From positions 27,076,713 through 27,140,712 of the forward strand of contig NC_092574.1 of assembly GCF_037975245.1 (NCBI RefSeq): 64,000 nucleotides of DNA, read 5' to 3'. Numbering within the stretch: the first letter of the stretch is position 1; each line of letters opens with the position of its first letter. Below are positions 12,263 through 25,000 of this stretch, piece after piece. Made by a program: the position numbers and the translations under genes. The notes below the pieces were generated by a model, which was given only the letters and a program-made list of their open reading frames with translations, was not told the DNA's origin and ran no database searches. The stretch is from Apostichopus japonicus. Taxonomy: Eukaryota > Echinodermata > Holothuroidea > Aspidochirotida > Stichopodidae.

Positions 12263-14947
12263 TTATCTCCTCGGGGAAAATGTTGTATAAATCTCTCCTT
12301 TCAGTTTTGGTGCATCTACAAAATGAAAGTACAAGTGATAAATCTGTTGCTGGTGCTTTCCAATGGAGGAAGCAAAATGGGAAAAGCAAACTAGGAAAGG
12401 AGGGTGGGGAGGGAGGAGGGATGGGGCAGGGCAGAAGGTTTCATATCTTTAAATGGTTCAATAAACCTGCATTTGGCATTGACTCGGTCTATATTTTGAT
12501 ATTACACAGCAGACCATCGGCATGTATATTGTGTGTCTGAGAACATCATTCAGTTTCATAATTTAGTTCACCAATTTTGCCACAGAAACAAAGTAAAATT
12601 TGAACAGTGTTCTAGTTTTGATTGAAGGAGTGGTTGGCATCAAATTATATGTTACTGTTTGCAGACAACACATGGATGGCCAGAAAGACACAAAATGCAT
12701 CCCGACTCAAAATGATATTCACTGTTAGAAGAGATCTATGGTTTATGGTACCCACTGTTTCATATTAATGATTAAATGCAGCTCAATAGTTAGCAAACAA
12801 TTGGCCTACAAACTTTCATCCGAGAAGTACAGTACCCAGGTCTGGCAATAACTGGCAAGGCTAATTATCAACTACTGTAAATGCACACCTGTAAAACAGC
12901 TTAAAATTGTTCTTCAATTTTACCAAATGTTCTGCACTTTACTCAAAATTAAGCAACTGATCAAGCTAAGACAACACCCTCTCAGAATTTTCATCCAAAT
13001 GAAAGTTACAAGCACTTACTACTTTTACTATTAATCACAGGAGATATTTACTGTGCTTATTCAGAATGTCAGGAAAGTGATTGGCATCAGCTGAGATACA
13101 GTAGTATCTTCATCTTCAAAAGAAGGCAATCATAAAAACTGAATCAATTTGACTCTGATCAGACCAAGGACAATCCATAACTTTTTCAGAACCACAAAGT
13201 CCTTTATATGTAAAATCCTAATGTATTACCAGCTGGGAATATGTCTGCATTTCTCTTCTTGTAGTCTTCAATAAGAAACACCTTTTCAGCCCATTTTCTG
13301 TCTGTAAACTGCCCCGTTTTATATCCAAGGAAGGATCCAATTAGTATCCCAATAATATGCCTATGAACACCTGGAAAGAGATGAGAGAGAACACTCTACA
13401 GTAATTTAAAATCTTTCTCATAGAGATGTCAAGACTATCTGGATGCTTACAAGTTACAGTAGGACATCTCATCGACTGATGGCAGCAGACTTCTGCAGCA
13501 TCTTAACCCTGAATTATGCAATTCCATACAATATACACACATGAAATGATACCTAAAGATGAATCGTCACAGTTTGTTTCTCTCAAAAGAATGGCTTTTC
13601 ATGCTGAAACCAAAAGTACTTTACTTTTATAGTTACTGTTTACTTTTACACTCAATTTTAATTCTTGCATCCAGTCTTCCAATACACACAGTCTCACAAA
13701 TACATGTGTTTGCTAGGAAATGCTTAAAGTTGCATCCGTTTACTTATCCATGAAAACATGTGTTTTAATATTCCATCTTAAACCACACTGCTTAGATATT
13801 ACTGCTGATGACACATTGAATTGCTTGCAATTTGCCAACAACAGGGTCATGTCTTGGGGTAAACGACACTTATTGAAATTCCCATGTGTGTCTGAAAAAT
13901 TCTTCAGAACCTTTCTATTTTCTCCAATGACAGTTGCAATAGCAGACAAGAACAGAAGTTGGTTTGGGTAGGTGATTGTGGTAGGGTACACCATTGAGGT
14001 GGCAAATAGACCTGTAAAAGGAAGCATGTTCTGTTCTTTTTCGACTGTGCATGGGGCCAGAATAAGCTGGGAAAATATTTGGAACACTTGTTGAAGTTTC
14101 GTTTGGTACCTTCCAAAGAAAAGTTCATGGTGCATTTAAGCAAGAATGAGAAAAGACAAAGCAGTTAACAATAAAACATTTAAAGTCAATGAGAAGCTGT
14201 TGAATTGTCAAACCAAGACAAGAGTCAATTTGAACTTGAAGGACACATGCACGAGAAGGGAGAGAGCTTGATGGATTCAGGTAATTTGTTCAAACAGTAG
14301 TTTCCGCAGGATCTGTAAGTAGGCTTAATAATGAGATGCTATTTATGTTTCTTATGAGAGCATAATTCACAAGGTGCACTACATGCACAATACTGTGCAA
14401 GTCATTACTGTACGATGACCAGTGTAGGCAAATAACTAAGGCTTAAGCCCTCCAGTACTACTGCTACTAGATCCTCCTGCAAGCAGGAACTGGCGAAGAA
14501 GCTTCATTGGCTAATCAAAGCCGCAAGCTGACCGAGGTCAGTCTCTTAGATTCATACTTAACGTCCATGTACTAGCCTAGGCACCTGTAATATGTATTAG
14601 TACACGTAATAGTACTAATAGTAATAGTAATATATTATACTAATAGTACAATAGTCCATGTAATAGTACTACTACTAGCCTAGGCACCTGATTCCCTTGA
14701 ACTCCGTTAGGCTGGCCATTAAGTTTCAATGTAAGTTAGTGTTAGGCATTCAGTTAGCCTAGGCCTAATTCTGACTTTGACCTAGCCTAATGTTGATCAA
14801 GGATAGACGCTTACTAGCAATAGCAGGCCTCCGTTGCAACCCGTTATAAACAACAGCCGAAGTAATACCAAACAGGGCCCCGATGCAAGTCCATTTGTTT
14901 AGAACTGGAAGATCTCCAGCTAATCTGTCACTCGAATTAGCTTCCAT
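12263..14947 (-). CDS. NDUFC2: NADH dehydrogenase (complex I) subunit C2-like, 3 exons, 108 aa
   Basis: Minus-strand exons in order: 14947-14815, 13370-13230, 12315-12263 (stop TAA at 12265-12263). Both introns are GT-AG in phase 1 and the junctions give one frame. The protein opens MEANSSDRLAGDLPVLN, followed by a hydrophobic helix (KWTCIGALFGITSAVVY), then NGLQRRPAIAS-VHRHIIG, a second hydrophobic segment (IIGILIGSFLGYKTG) and a charged tail. The landmarks match vertebrate NDUFC2 as I know it: two membrane helices linked by an RRRP-type motif and a Leu/Val-His-Arg, then FP..., and a terminal GEI(F/Y)..F.P.R (here KGEIYTTFSPRR). Human NDUFC2 is 119 aa. NDUFC2 is a supernumerary inner-membrane subunit of mitochondrial complex I. 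The third exon codes for only about 17 residues and is easily missed: reading through the exon 2 donor gives an alternative short tail TLGFYI. AATAAA is read from 12196 to 12191, 67 nt past the stop. Confidence 0.88.
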
Positions 14948-15420
14948 TTTCTTCACTTCATAAGTCGACCGAATATGATGGCGCTCTTCTTTAATTCACC
15001 CACTGAATCGTAGGTCCTAGCATCTGTCAAGTATGCAAACTCTTATGGTCAGACATTTCCATTCGGTTTCATAATTCACAATATTCACAGATGTGGTATA
15101 ATATAAAAAGATATCGTGTTATATTTCCATTTTAATTTTAAGTTAGTCAAGGATAGGAAGATGTTTTGAAAAAATAAGTAAAATGTATATAACTTTGTAA
15201 AGTGCACAAACGATTAACGAGAATTTGCTGTCAAGTTCAAACAAAAGTGTAATGTTTTCCAACCAAGAAGATTAAACTTGACTATATTTACCACCAAATT
15301 CCACGTCTTCATATCCGCTTCTTCATACAGCATGAACGTCGAATATCTTGCTCCTTATCAATGTGAGCAGCATCACGTCGTGCAGAAAATATTACCTTTC
15401 CAAAGGATTTTACCTGACGT

Positions 15421-15700
15421 CACACGGTTACAGTCTCGATGTTAGATGGACTGGGGTTCTTTTAAAGAAAAGTCACCAAGGAAAGAATCTGGGCACGAAA
15501 ACCAAACTACCGAACGACTGATCCGCTCTCAACCCCAGTCCCCTTGCATCGAAACTGTGACTGTGTGATCATCGTCGGGTCTGTATCACCATTCCCCTCG
15601 AAAGGGAACAGATACTACACATGATCTTAGACAAAAGGCCGAGTGGCGATGATGGACTCTGGGGTTGAAGAGGATCAATTTGTCTGGTTTGTGTACCCAG
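15421..15700. repeat. Inverted repeat around a U2-like fragment
   Basis: CACACGGTTACAGTCTCGAT...GGACTGGGGTT at 15421-15458 is answered on the other strand by CACACAGTCACAGTTTCGAT...GGACTGGGGTT (about 15530-15570), giving about 38-bp arms with a roughly 75-bp loop. A third copy of the GGACT-GGGGTTGA...GGATCA core occurs at about 15653-15680 on the plus strand, just outside the U2-like 5' end. The arrangement looks like part of a structured repeat or a small mobile unit. Confidence 0.65.
15598..15650 (-). ncRNA. U2 snRNA 5'-domain-like sequence (variant, pseudogene or SINE head)
   Basis: Read on the minus strand from 15650, the sequence begins ATCGCCACTCGGCCTTTTGT and continues CTAAGATCATGTGTAGTATC TGTTC. 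This matches the first ~45 nt of metazoan U2 snRNA at all but four positions and includes the branch-point-pairing GTAGTA. After that it departs: a short hairpin TTCCC...GGGGAA replaces stem IIa, and no ATTTTTGG Sm site is visible. A functional U2 is therefore unlikely; a U2-derived repeat or pseudogene is the better reading. Confidence 0.6.
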
Positions 15701-15861
15701 CCTCCATATTTGCTGAGTTCTCTTATTTAAAAAAGTGTAACGATTCTCAAAAGAGCACATGCAACAATACTTCAGTACTGATATGCGAGGATGGAAAAGT
15801 ATTCCAGAACAGAAAAAAAGATAACTTTCTTTTCAGTGTACTATATAATCTTCTGTAAATA

Positions 15862-17379
15862 CAGGCCCGTAGCCAGCTTTTACCTGGGGTGGGGGGGGGG
15901 GGACTACCTAAGCGGAGCGCCACCATTGGTTGGCGCGGAGCGTACAAGAAAATTTTCAGCTTTTCGAACCCCCCAGATGGCCGGAAACGGCACTTCTCGA
16001 GTGTTTCAAGCAAGAAGAAGTTCAGCCCCCATTTCGAAATTCTCCCCGCTTCTTGGAACACTTGACAAATATTGGGGGGCTGAACATACCTTCAGCCCCC
16101 ATTTTTTCATCGCTGCCACTGGAGTTCGGCATTTTCATGAAGTCAAAACTCGAGGGCGCCCGAGCAAGGAGTGGAACGACCGAGCAGGGAGAGGGTGTGG
16201 TTCTACCTCCCCCACTCCAGGGAGTTTGTGCAATTTTTACATCGAAATTGAGCGATCTGGTGAACACCTAAGCTGGAATTTTTGGAAATTTTCAATCAAA
16301 TGACAACATGAAAAAAGCTTAGCCACAAAAATCGTACAAGAGGGCCAACAACGGAGTAAAAGAGGTAGCCTGTCCATAGGCAGGGCAAATTCATCCTACA
16401 ATGAAATTGTTGAAGTGTAAAAGAAAAGTGAAAAAGAGAAATACATCAAAAATGTGTTTGTATTTTCCTGAAAAAGCATGCGCCGCGCCGAACTTTGCAG
16501 CGCTGCAAAGTTCGGTCGCGGCGCAGCGCGGCGCGGCGTCTGGTGTGCCGGGACGTCTCTATATTAGCACTGTATATCAGTGGTCGTGAATGTAGAATGT
16601 GGGACATTCTTGGAGTAGAGGGGCGTCCACACCAGACGCCGTGCCGTGAAATTGGAGTCGAGAAAGTTTTAACTTTTACGGCGCTGTGAATATTTTGCGG
16701 CGCTTTAAAAATCAATTAGCTGATCACAGAGACTCATGTATTGGCCCATATGGAATAAATATCTTAAATCTAGATGGAAGTGGTGTTAAAGAAGGGAAAT
16801 ATAGCAAAATGATTACTTGTTGGTGCAGATACACATACACAGTGAAATTTTAGCAACCATCGTGCTTGTTTTGTCTCTATTACTACTACTGTGAAGTTGA
16901 AATACAAGGAAACACAGAAATATTTAGACTGTCTCTTCAGTAGTAGCAAGTCCGAAAGAGAGTATGCAAACACATATTTGCATATTTCTATCTGCTATAG
17001 GGTCCAATATCTCGGTCTGCCATGTTTCGAAGCTTGAAATCACGGCGCGGCGCGGCGTTCAGTGTGGACACCCCTCACCGCGCCGCGCCGAACTTGGCAG
17101 CGCTGCAAAGTTCGGCGCAGTGCGGCGCCAGGTGTGGACGTCCCTTTACATCAATTTTTCGTGTTGCCTTCAGCTGAGCGTGTGTAGGTCAATATTGTAC
17201 TCAACGGTCCTGGTGGCACCCATTGTCGTTGAAAAGTGATTATACGAGCATATATTTAAATATGCATTTTCGTGTAAAAAATGACAGTTTGCCCTGGAAA
17301 ACGCCAAAACTCTATTGAAAAAAAAATTGGTCTGGGCGGGGTCGTACGAACCCCCCGAACCCCCCTGGCTACGGGCCTG
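15862..17379. mobile_element. hAT-like non-autonomous element, 1518 bp
   Basis: The ends form a perfect 15-bp inverted repeat: CAGGCCCGTAGCCAG at 15862 and CTGGCTACGGGCCTG ending at 17379. They are flanked by a direct GTAAATA (15855-15861 and 17380-17386). Seven bases match and the eighth is ambiguous, compatible with an 8-bp hAT duplication. G-runs and the internal motif CTAAGCGGAGCGCCACCATT plus TTGGCGCGGAGC link it to the element at 3476-4564. GC-rich palindromic blocks lie inside (16480-16700 and 17040-17145). No intact transposase is seen. Confidence 0.78.
16480..17145. repeat. GC-rich palindromic blocks inside the hAT-like element
   Basis: Two blocks share CGCCGCGCCGAACTT(T/G)GCAG with the self-complementary core GCAGCGCTGC and a flanking (T)GGTGTG..GGACGTCYCT. 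A complementary GGGCGTCCACACCAGACGCC lies at about 16621. They look like ends of a further small inverted-repeat element inserted twice, but I could not assign exact boundaries. Confidence 0.5.
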
Positions 17380-18832
17380 GTAAATATTATTTTATTTAAC
17401 TTCAGTTTTGTGTTAAAATGTTCATGTTTCAACTCCTCGTAGCAGTGTCTTTCTGTCATTAAAAGAACAAAACATAGTCTTTTGAATCACAATCCCTGTC
17501 CTGAAGCAGCTCATAATAGAGCTCGAACAGGATACAACTGGCTAACAATTCCTGTAAATATCTTGTGACGGCTGGCATCTCATTCTTTGTGTAGAGAATG
17601 CTTTGGTGTGCAGGTAAATGCATCTTGTGCTATCACCTGTGTAGCTTATGCATGCTACTGTCTTGTATATTGTAAGGGTAGCATCATCATCATTCCAAAC
17701 CAGCCAGTCTGGATTACTGCACAAGAACTTGGCTGGATGTTATTCACGTACACTGCTGGCTGTTCCTAAGAAACACATGTAGCCTATACCTGCTTTTCAA
17801 GACAAAATCTGAATCTCTCTTCGGTAAGACATATGCACTTTTTCTTTCTTTCTCTTTTCATTTTCGTCGATGACATTAGACTGTCTTGAACAGGAGACAA
17901 TCGGACTAGCTTTAAAGGTATGGAGTTTGCTATATGTACCAGCTTCAACATAAAGTATATGGCACGCTATGTTGGAGATAAATCGTTGTCTTCATTGATT
18001 AAGTTAAGTATAGTTTTTAACAAGTATTTCAATTCAATTCTTTCTTGAAGAAAATTATTCTTAAATTAGTCGGCACTATACAACCGGCGCTAATGATTCT
18101 TATGTGTGTACCCGCCCTCGCCCCCGCCCCCTTTATATCTCTTGACGCTAAATGTTTACATGCACGTGCGGTGATGGTCACACATAAATCGTATATGCCT
18201 TTACCACGTATCACGTGGGATTTCTTTACTAACGTACGTGTTTGTGCTCAACTTACATAAAAGGGGTTTTCATTAAATGTAAATCTGACGCAGAATTTTT
18301 TCTTAATCTTCAAAGTCACAGACCCAAGACAAAACTACGGTTCTACATAAGTAGCTCTAAACGAAAGATTGTTCTAATAAATAAAAATAAACTAAAAAAT
18401 TCCCTCGACTCATGTGACACAGGGGCTGCATGTTTACGGGAGGTCCAGATGCGAATGAAGTAGTAAAGGAGGAAAGTTCAATATGCGCATTGAACATCTT
18501 GACTGTTAAAATATCATATCACGAGTAGGCATTAGGTCTCTATACGAGCCCCTCGAAGTATAAATATTTCATGTTTTTCCTTGCCGTAAGCCTATTCTGG
18601 AAGCCGTATTAATATGTTTTGAAAACCATCTTGAGGGCCGCAGGGTGCATGGGCCCTAAACTTTGCCAAAATGAGCTTTAAAGTATAACGAGCTAACGTA
18701 ATAATTAATGTTTGCTTTTATTCGTTACTTGGTAAGTAAGTAAATGTTAATGGAAAGATTGGCTTTACGCAACCCCTTTTTTTTGGGAGCCTTATCATAT
18801 TTCCTCTTCTTTTACAGGCATACTAAAACGAA

Positions 18833-20082
18833 ATGAAACTTCAGTGCAGGCTCACATTGGTCATCCTTCTGGCCGCTTTTAGCATGGCAACTTGCGAACT
18901 ATTGCAAGATGCCATGTCTGGTAACCGTGACCACGCAATCTCCCAAGGTAATTTTATTACTCTAAATCATCACTTTAAAGAGATAAAAAAAAAGGAACAG
19001 AAGAACTGTGGGAATGTGTGTTAAATGCAAGGTATAGCTGTGTTCTCTAAATTATGTCCCATTGCCCACTGCTTATGAGAAAGCATAGGTGTAGAAATAG
19101 GAGTGAAAAGTGTTTTTTTGTTTTTACTCCACGGCTACCTGCTAGATAATTCAGCTGGATCCATTGCATGCATACAAAAATGAGTGTCTGGTTCAACCAA
19201 ACTTGATTAACTCTTCGTTTCATTTATCTCATCATCTATCGGATTCTCTCCTCGTTTCTCTTCATTTTGAAAGAAAGTCTAGCTATTTACATAGACAGTC
19301 AACATAACCTTCATCTGGAAATTTCGTCATAACGTCACAATTTAAATAAAGAGTCGAAATATGACAAAATCGATAAAGCAAAGATAAAAGTACGAAATGT
19401 CGAGATAAATTATCTCCATATGTTGACATAAACGGGCGAAATTTCGGGGAAGGAGTAAAAAGACCGTGACTGAGGAATGTAAGGAAAAACTCGATCGTGC
19501 ATCATGTAGCCTACTGAATCAGTTTATTACCTTCATGCATGAAACATGATCTTAAATCATTAGATGAGCTGTTCAAGGCTTCACATATTGTAGATGCCCC
19601 TCAGAAGTTACCGCAATGTTAGCAACTATAGCTCGAAGTTAGATCATGTTAGAATCTTCATAGCCGGATGTACACGGGCTAGCTGACAGAACTAATGTGG
19701 CTTATTCGTATTTTCATGATATAATTAAGGATCTACGAAGACTTCATAAAGGGCCCCTAGTGATATAAATATTCCAGGGACCTGACCTGGCGCTAGACGC
19801 CAATGACTGTACTATATGTGTGTGTGCCGGGGAGGGGGGGGGGGGGTTGGGGGGCTTCAAACAGTCGACGGGTGCCAGACCCCAGGCAACCTCGGCTCAT
19901 ATGCTCTTGTATCAATGTCAAACATTTCTCATGTTACACAGATCTTTTGCTACGGTTCCAAGAAGCTGCTAAGGTTATTATGGAAGAGAAGCTCGAAATT
20001 ATGAAAGAAGTCTTGACGATTCCTGAAGATCACCATCATAACAGAAGGAAAAGAGGAACTATTGTAACCAGGATAAACAACG
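18833..20082 (+). CDS. Exons 1-2 of the EAR protein: signal peptide and propeptide-like segment
   Basis: Exon 1 (18833-18947) encodes MKLQCRLTLVILLAAFSMAT, a clear signal peptide with likely cleavage around ATC-EL. Exon 2 (19942-20082) encodes an amphipathic, charged stretch (QEAAKVIMEEKLEIMKEVLT), then HHHNRRKRGT. RRKR matches the furin-type R-x-K/R-R motif, so the first ~75 residues may be removed as a propeptide. Both junctions are phase 1. The link from exon 2 to exon 3 spans a 7960-bp intron that contains another gene; phase agreement supports it but only a transcript would prove it. Confidence 0.75.
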
Positions 20083-21979
20083 GTAAATATATCCATGAAT
20101 GAATCTAATATTTCATTTCTAAATATGTAAAACGCATCACCGGACGCTGCAATACGAGCATCAGTGATGAGAGATAACACGGGCCGATTATTTCGCGTGT
20201 TCTACGGGGTAAGTGGACCTTACATACCAGCACTGCCTTTCAGCAGGGTGAGAGGGGGGGGGAGGGCAAGATAATCAGGTTAAAGGGGGGAAGGACACAT
20301 GGTCTTCTAGTTTAATTCGTCAGGCCTAATATGTACTCTTACATGGCATGGCTTAGTACAGTGGCTCTCGTGATGTAGAGCCTATGCTTACCTGTCCAAC
20401 CACTGCAATTGTCCATTTATTGGACAATTGTTTTTATTTGTCTTCAAAGTGTTCATCGATTCACAAAGTTTCTACTCAAGTTTACAACTTATAAGCATCA
20501 GTTGCTTTCACTACTTTTAGAGGAAATAGATTCAGTTACCTGACGATGTGAAAAAATTCACTTGAACCATGAAGTTCATCCAAACTTCACATTTGGAGAC
20601 ATGTTTACAGACAAGTGTTTCAGACTTTCAGTCGATTGACCTCATATTACTCTTGACCTCCACGAAAACAATGGGGTTCTTGTACCCACTAGGTTGAATC
20701 TACACATCAAGTATGAAACTCATCAACACTTTTCTTTTGAAAATTTAAGGTTTACAAAATTTGAGACTTTGATATCTGTCAGTATTGCGAAGAAAATGAC
20801 ATTCGATCTTCACATAAAACAGTTGTATACTTTCACTAATTAAAGTAGAATTATATCAAGTTCATTTTTGGAATTACAATGCCATGAAAGTAGGTTCCTC
20901 CTTCTCACTATGGTGGATGTACATACCTTTCACGAATCCATGGAAGCTTTTAGTATAGAGCAATTGTGTTTACATGGTTTTCAAACTTCGATATATGATG
21001 ACTGCAGAAGGCCTACACTTACTTCCAAATCTCACTAAGGAGCTCTATATACATATGAAATCATTGAAGCTGTGTTATTTGAATTATCATATCTACAAGC
21101 AGGTGTCACCCCGGCACAAACACATCATCACCACCTAATACATTCATTTGGTCTTTTGCAAGCAATCAGAAATGTATTGTGAGAATGGAAAATTCTGGTT
21201 CATCCTTTGCTTTCTTAACAGTCGGAGCTTCCTTGATATATCATATTTAAAAGGTTCCACGTTAAATTAGCATAAAAACAAATAGACTAGTTGCAGTCAA
21301 TATAGGACATCATCTCTGAGAGTCTCATCTAACGTATATGAGTATCCTATTCAAAGTACCAGATCTGCAACAGTTTTTGAAACATTGCACTTCAGCACTT
21401 CTGAGGCCTTGCAAGTTGCATCTAAACATTCTTTGTTTTATAATCTCACGTTTTAGAAATTTACACTTCCCCAAAAATTTGGTAAATTAGAAGAAGAAAA
21501 AATGGTAACATCACTTTGAAAGGGAAAGATAGGACAGTATATTTTTTAAGCTCATATTTAGTTACCGTATTTATTATTTTAACACAGTACTCAGCTACCT
21601 TCAGAAAAACATACATTGTTCAACGACACGTAGGCGGGATAATGTCGCTGTGTCGGGCGAGACTGCAATTTGTCTCACAAAAAAGTATAAAATGTAACAA
21701 AGAATATGATAACCTGTACTTCTAGGCTAGTAGGCACTCCCCCCCACCATCCATGAAAAAGAAATGTTTCTTATATACACTCATGTCGGGGATGTCCAGG
21801 TATACAGTTGACTAGTTAGAAAAAAAAATTGATCGTGCAAAAAGCGTGGTAGCCCAGATGAGCTGCGCTTACGGTGGTGTTACACGGAAACATTCGGGCA
21901 TCATGATGCTAAATAAAGAAAATCATGGAATTGTCGGGCAAAAAGTTGAAAAAGATTCGGGCAAGCTGTATATTTATAT

Positions 21980-22013
<34 letters not shown>

Positions 22014-25000
22014 ATATATATATATACATATACATTTCTCCTCTTATAGGCTGCCCGAATTTTTCAGGACTTTTGCCCGAAATTCTTGTCCTCTGGAAAT
22101 TTGGGGGGGGGGGCAGTTTGCCCCCCTTGTACGCCTATGAACAAACCCATCCTAACACACACACCATGTCAAAGGTTCAGTTTGAAAAAGAAGAAAAATT
22201 TAGAAATAGAAAGAATCAAAAGTCATACTTATTTTTCCAAGACAATCCCTACAAAATTTGAGTAAGTAACATTAAACGAGGAGTGTAATTCATTGAATAA
22301 CAAGAAAAGTAAGAAAGAAAGAAAAAAAAAGCAGCCCATCTGCAAGCCCGCAGAAGTACTTGTAATCTGTTTAACCAAAGGATCAATCCTTGCAGGCTGC
22401 ACATCTTATCTTCATTGCAAATGATGACAACGTACTGTATTAGCAGTAGCAAAGCTAAGAAATTATGGACAACTGCTTTTATAACCCACCTGGGTACCCT
22501 TTCAAAATATCTCCTGACACAGCAATCCATACTTTTCTGATAAAACTTCCTGAATTTAGAGACAAAAACATATTGCACAAAATCCCCCATTGCTTTTCTA
22601 AATTAGTAATATGTAAGCTAATCTTTCCAGAGCTTTTGATCCCTTATTGGTGAATGCCATTGACTTGAGCCAGACAATACTTTAAGGAAGCAACTTGACA
22701 ATTTTCCCATCAATTTTGATTCTATACTTCCCCAAAGATTGTCATTAGCATATTATCAAACATAATAAATATATAGGACAGTGGCATATTACCAAACATA
22801 ATAGATATGGTGGGCATTTTTCAAATGTAATACTAATTTATGTTGTATACATATAGTCTCTTTGCCAATTTATCTGAACAGAAATCAAGATAAAACTTAC
22901 CTGCAAAGTTTTAGACTTGTTATCTAAAATGAAGCTGTAATTGTTTTATTCTTGAAACAAACAAATACACATCAATTAACTACATATGACATGCATTGCA
23001 TAATTTACTCTGGACCGCATATATGTATTTTGTTGTGTTCTTCCTTTTAACAAATCCTTATTCTGCTGTTAAGGGTCTTTCATTGGCATAAATGGTCTAT
23101 CACAGCTTTAACTATTAAGCCTTTGTTGACAGTTAATAACAGTTTGGTGGAAACATTATATATGGTATTCAAGGAAACCCTAATTGGCATGCAGCGTAAT
23201 GCAGCTGCATACTGTCTGAGCATTTATCAACACTTTTGATGATCAACTTAACAATTTACTGTACATGATGAAAAAAGGCAAAGGAAACAAAAACCTAAAT
23301 TATGAGGACTACTAAACTCAAATCTGTAATGAACATTTATTATTTTATTTGTAATATATATATATTTTAGCTACGTAGTATCCTAAATGGAACTAGACAT
23401 CAATCATCATCATGTATAAGTGATATATATAATGTGTTTTTTATCTTAATAATATAAAGCATCTTTGAAATGAGTGTCAAATATAAGTATTCTAAAGTGA
23501 AATGCCAAACATTTGACCGCTGTACCTCATATAGTTTTGTTCTTAAACATGTAATACTTGGAAAGGTATAAAAATAAATTCAATTTGCAGCTGCTTTTCC
23601 TTCCACTCCTAACAACACCTTAAATATATCTGTCAAGCCCTTTTCTTCTAAACACCTTTGTAGCATTCCCAAGTCCATATGGTATTCTCTTCCAGTGCCA
23701 GAGCCATGCGCATTGAAGTTAAGCTCCTCAAATTTGTCAAAGCATGGTCCTTTTCGCCTTTCCTTTAAATCTTGAGGTTTCCAATTCTTATCAGGGAATG
23801 GATAATCCTCTCTGTGTTTACAAGATATTTTCTTCCAGGTAAGCCTGCGCAGACGGTTCCAATAAGCCTCGGCATCTGATGTTGTTCCTTCCACACAGAT
23901 AATGCCAGGCTTTCCTGGAAGGCTGAATCCAGTTAGTTTCATTTCACTTGCCCAATCAAGAATATCTCTTCTTTTGTACTTACTATAAATATGATGACTA
24001 AGTATCCATAATCTAGTAAATTTATCATTTTTCATTTCCTCTTTAACATCATCTTGGATGACTGGTGGCTCCTCTTTAATATCTTTGTATTGGCTTATAT
24101 TTTCTTGAACCCATTGTAGTGCATTCAAGATGCAAACTTCGTTTCTCTCTGTCTGCAATATGAACTCCTCCAAGTCCTCATTAAGGCGCCTTTGACTGCT
24201 ACGGTGTAAAGTGTCAACCCTGATAAAAATATCAGGGATTTCTTCTGGGTATTTCAATGGCAAGTCGCATGTGGCTGTAAATTTTACCTAGAGGTGTACA
24301 GTAGACAATAATACGAGTCAATTAAATACTTGCAGATTCCTTCAAGGAAATCTTGAGTCCCAAATAGCAATAAAATGTAAATGATTATGATGGTGTATTT
24401 AAATCAAAGCTTTGGTACTAAGGTTTAAAGTCAGGTGATTATTTTAGGCAGAATTGTTGTGTTGATATATCATAGTTCAATCACGCTACTGTAGTTAAAC
24501 TTGGTATTTGAGTATTCTCTTTGCAGAATTGCTTAACATTGTCAAGATCTTTTAAAATAAAGGCAAATAGTGATGTCACTGTCTGCTTAGAAGACCAGAA
24601 CCAGGCTACTGTGATGTGCTTACCTTGCTTTATATAGAATAAACCTCTCCAAACTGTGTTTTTACTAATTTCTGCTTCTTGAAGTATAAATATTGAACAA
24701 TTACATAGCATCTAGATGCAATTAACCAGATTTGAGCATATTTGTGTTTGCCCTCTAGACATGATCATTTTGCCAGGAGATTAGCAAATGAAACTTTTAT
24801 ATTTATTGTAGCTATGGAATAGTCTGAGTCATTCTTCAAAGTGTATGGTTGTTGGGTCCCTGATAAAGGACATGCCAGGTTCAGAGGGTTATACAGTAGT
24901 TGGTGTCAGAGGTTAGAAAGATGTGACACTGATAGCTTCCAGTGCCATTCCGCCATAGGTACATACTGCCATACCTTTCCACCATAGGTTTTGATCCTTT

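Larger units (their letters stand above)
14948..18832. other. Intergenic between divergent genes (NDUFC2-like minus, EAR protein plus)
   Basis: Holds the presumed promoters of both genes, a U2-like fragment in an inverted-repeat setting (15421-15700), a hAT-like element (15862-17379), and about 1.4 kb of unremarkable AT-rich DNA. At 18800-18817 a pyrimidine tract ending TTTTACAG lies 15 nt before the ATG of the large gene. This suggests an upstream 5' UTR exon that I cannot locate. Confidence 0.5.

Noticed and set aside
13740-14143. Open frames of 79-131 codons on the minus strand between NDUFC2 exons
   Set aside because: They lie within NDUFC2 intron 1 and overlap one another in two frames with no recognisable domain.
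15598-15650. Functional U2 snRNA gene
   Set aside because: Similarity stops after about 45 nt, with no Sm site and no normal stems III-IV.
15791-16303. 170-codon open frame at the left end of the hAT-like element
   Set aside because: It starts outside the element and runs through the inverted terminal repeat and G-runs; no transposase motif is visible and the other elements of this family do not share it.
22061-22140. Coding exon with Pro-Glu-Phe motifs near the TA microsatellite
   Set aside because: The CGGGCA/TGCCCGAA symmetry and C-run end look like a transposon remnant; no splice sites fit.
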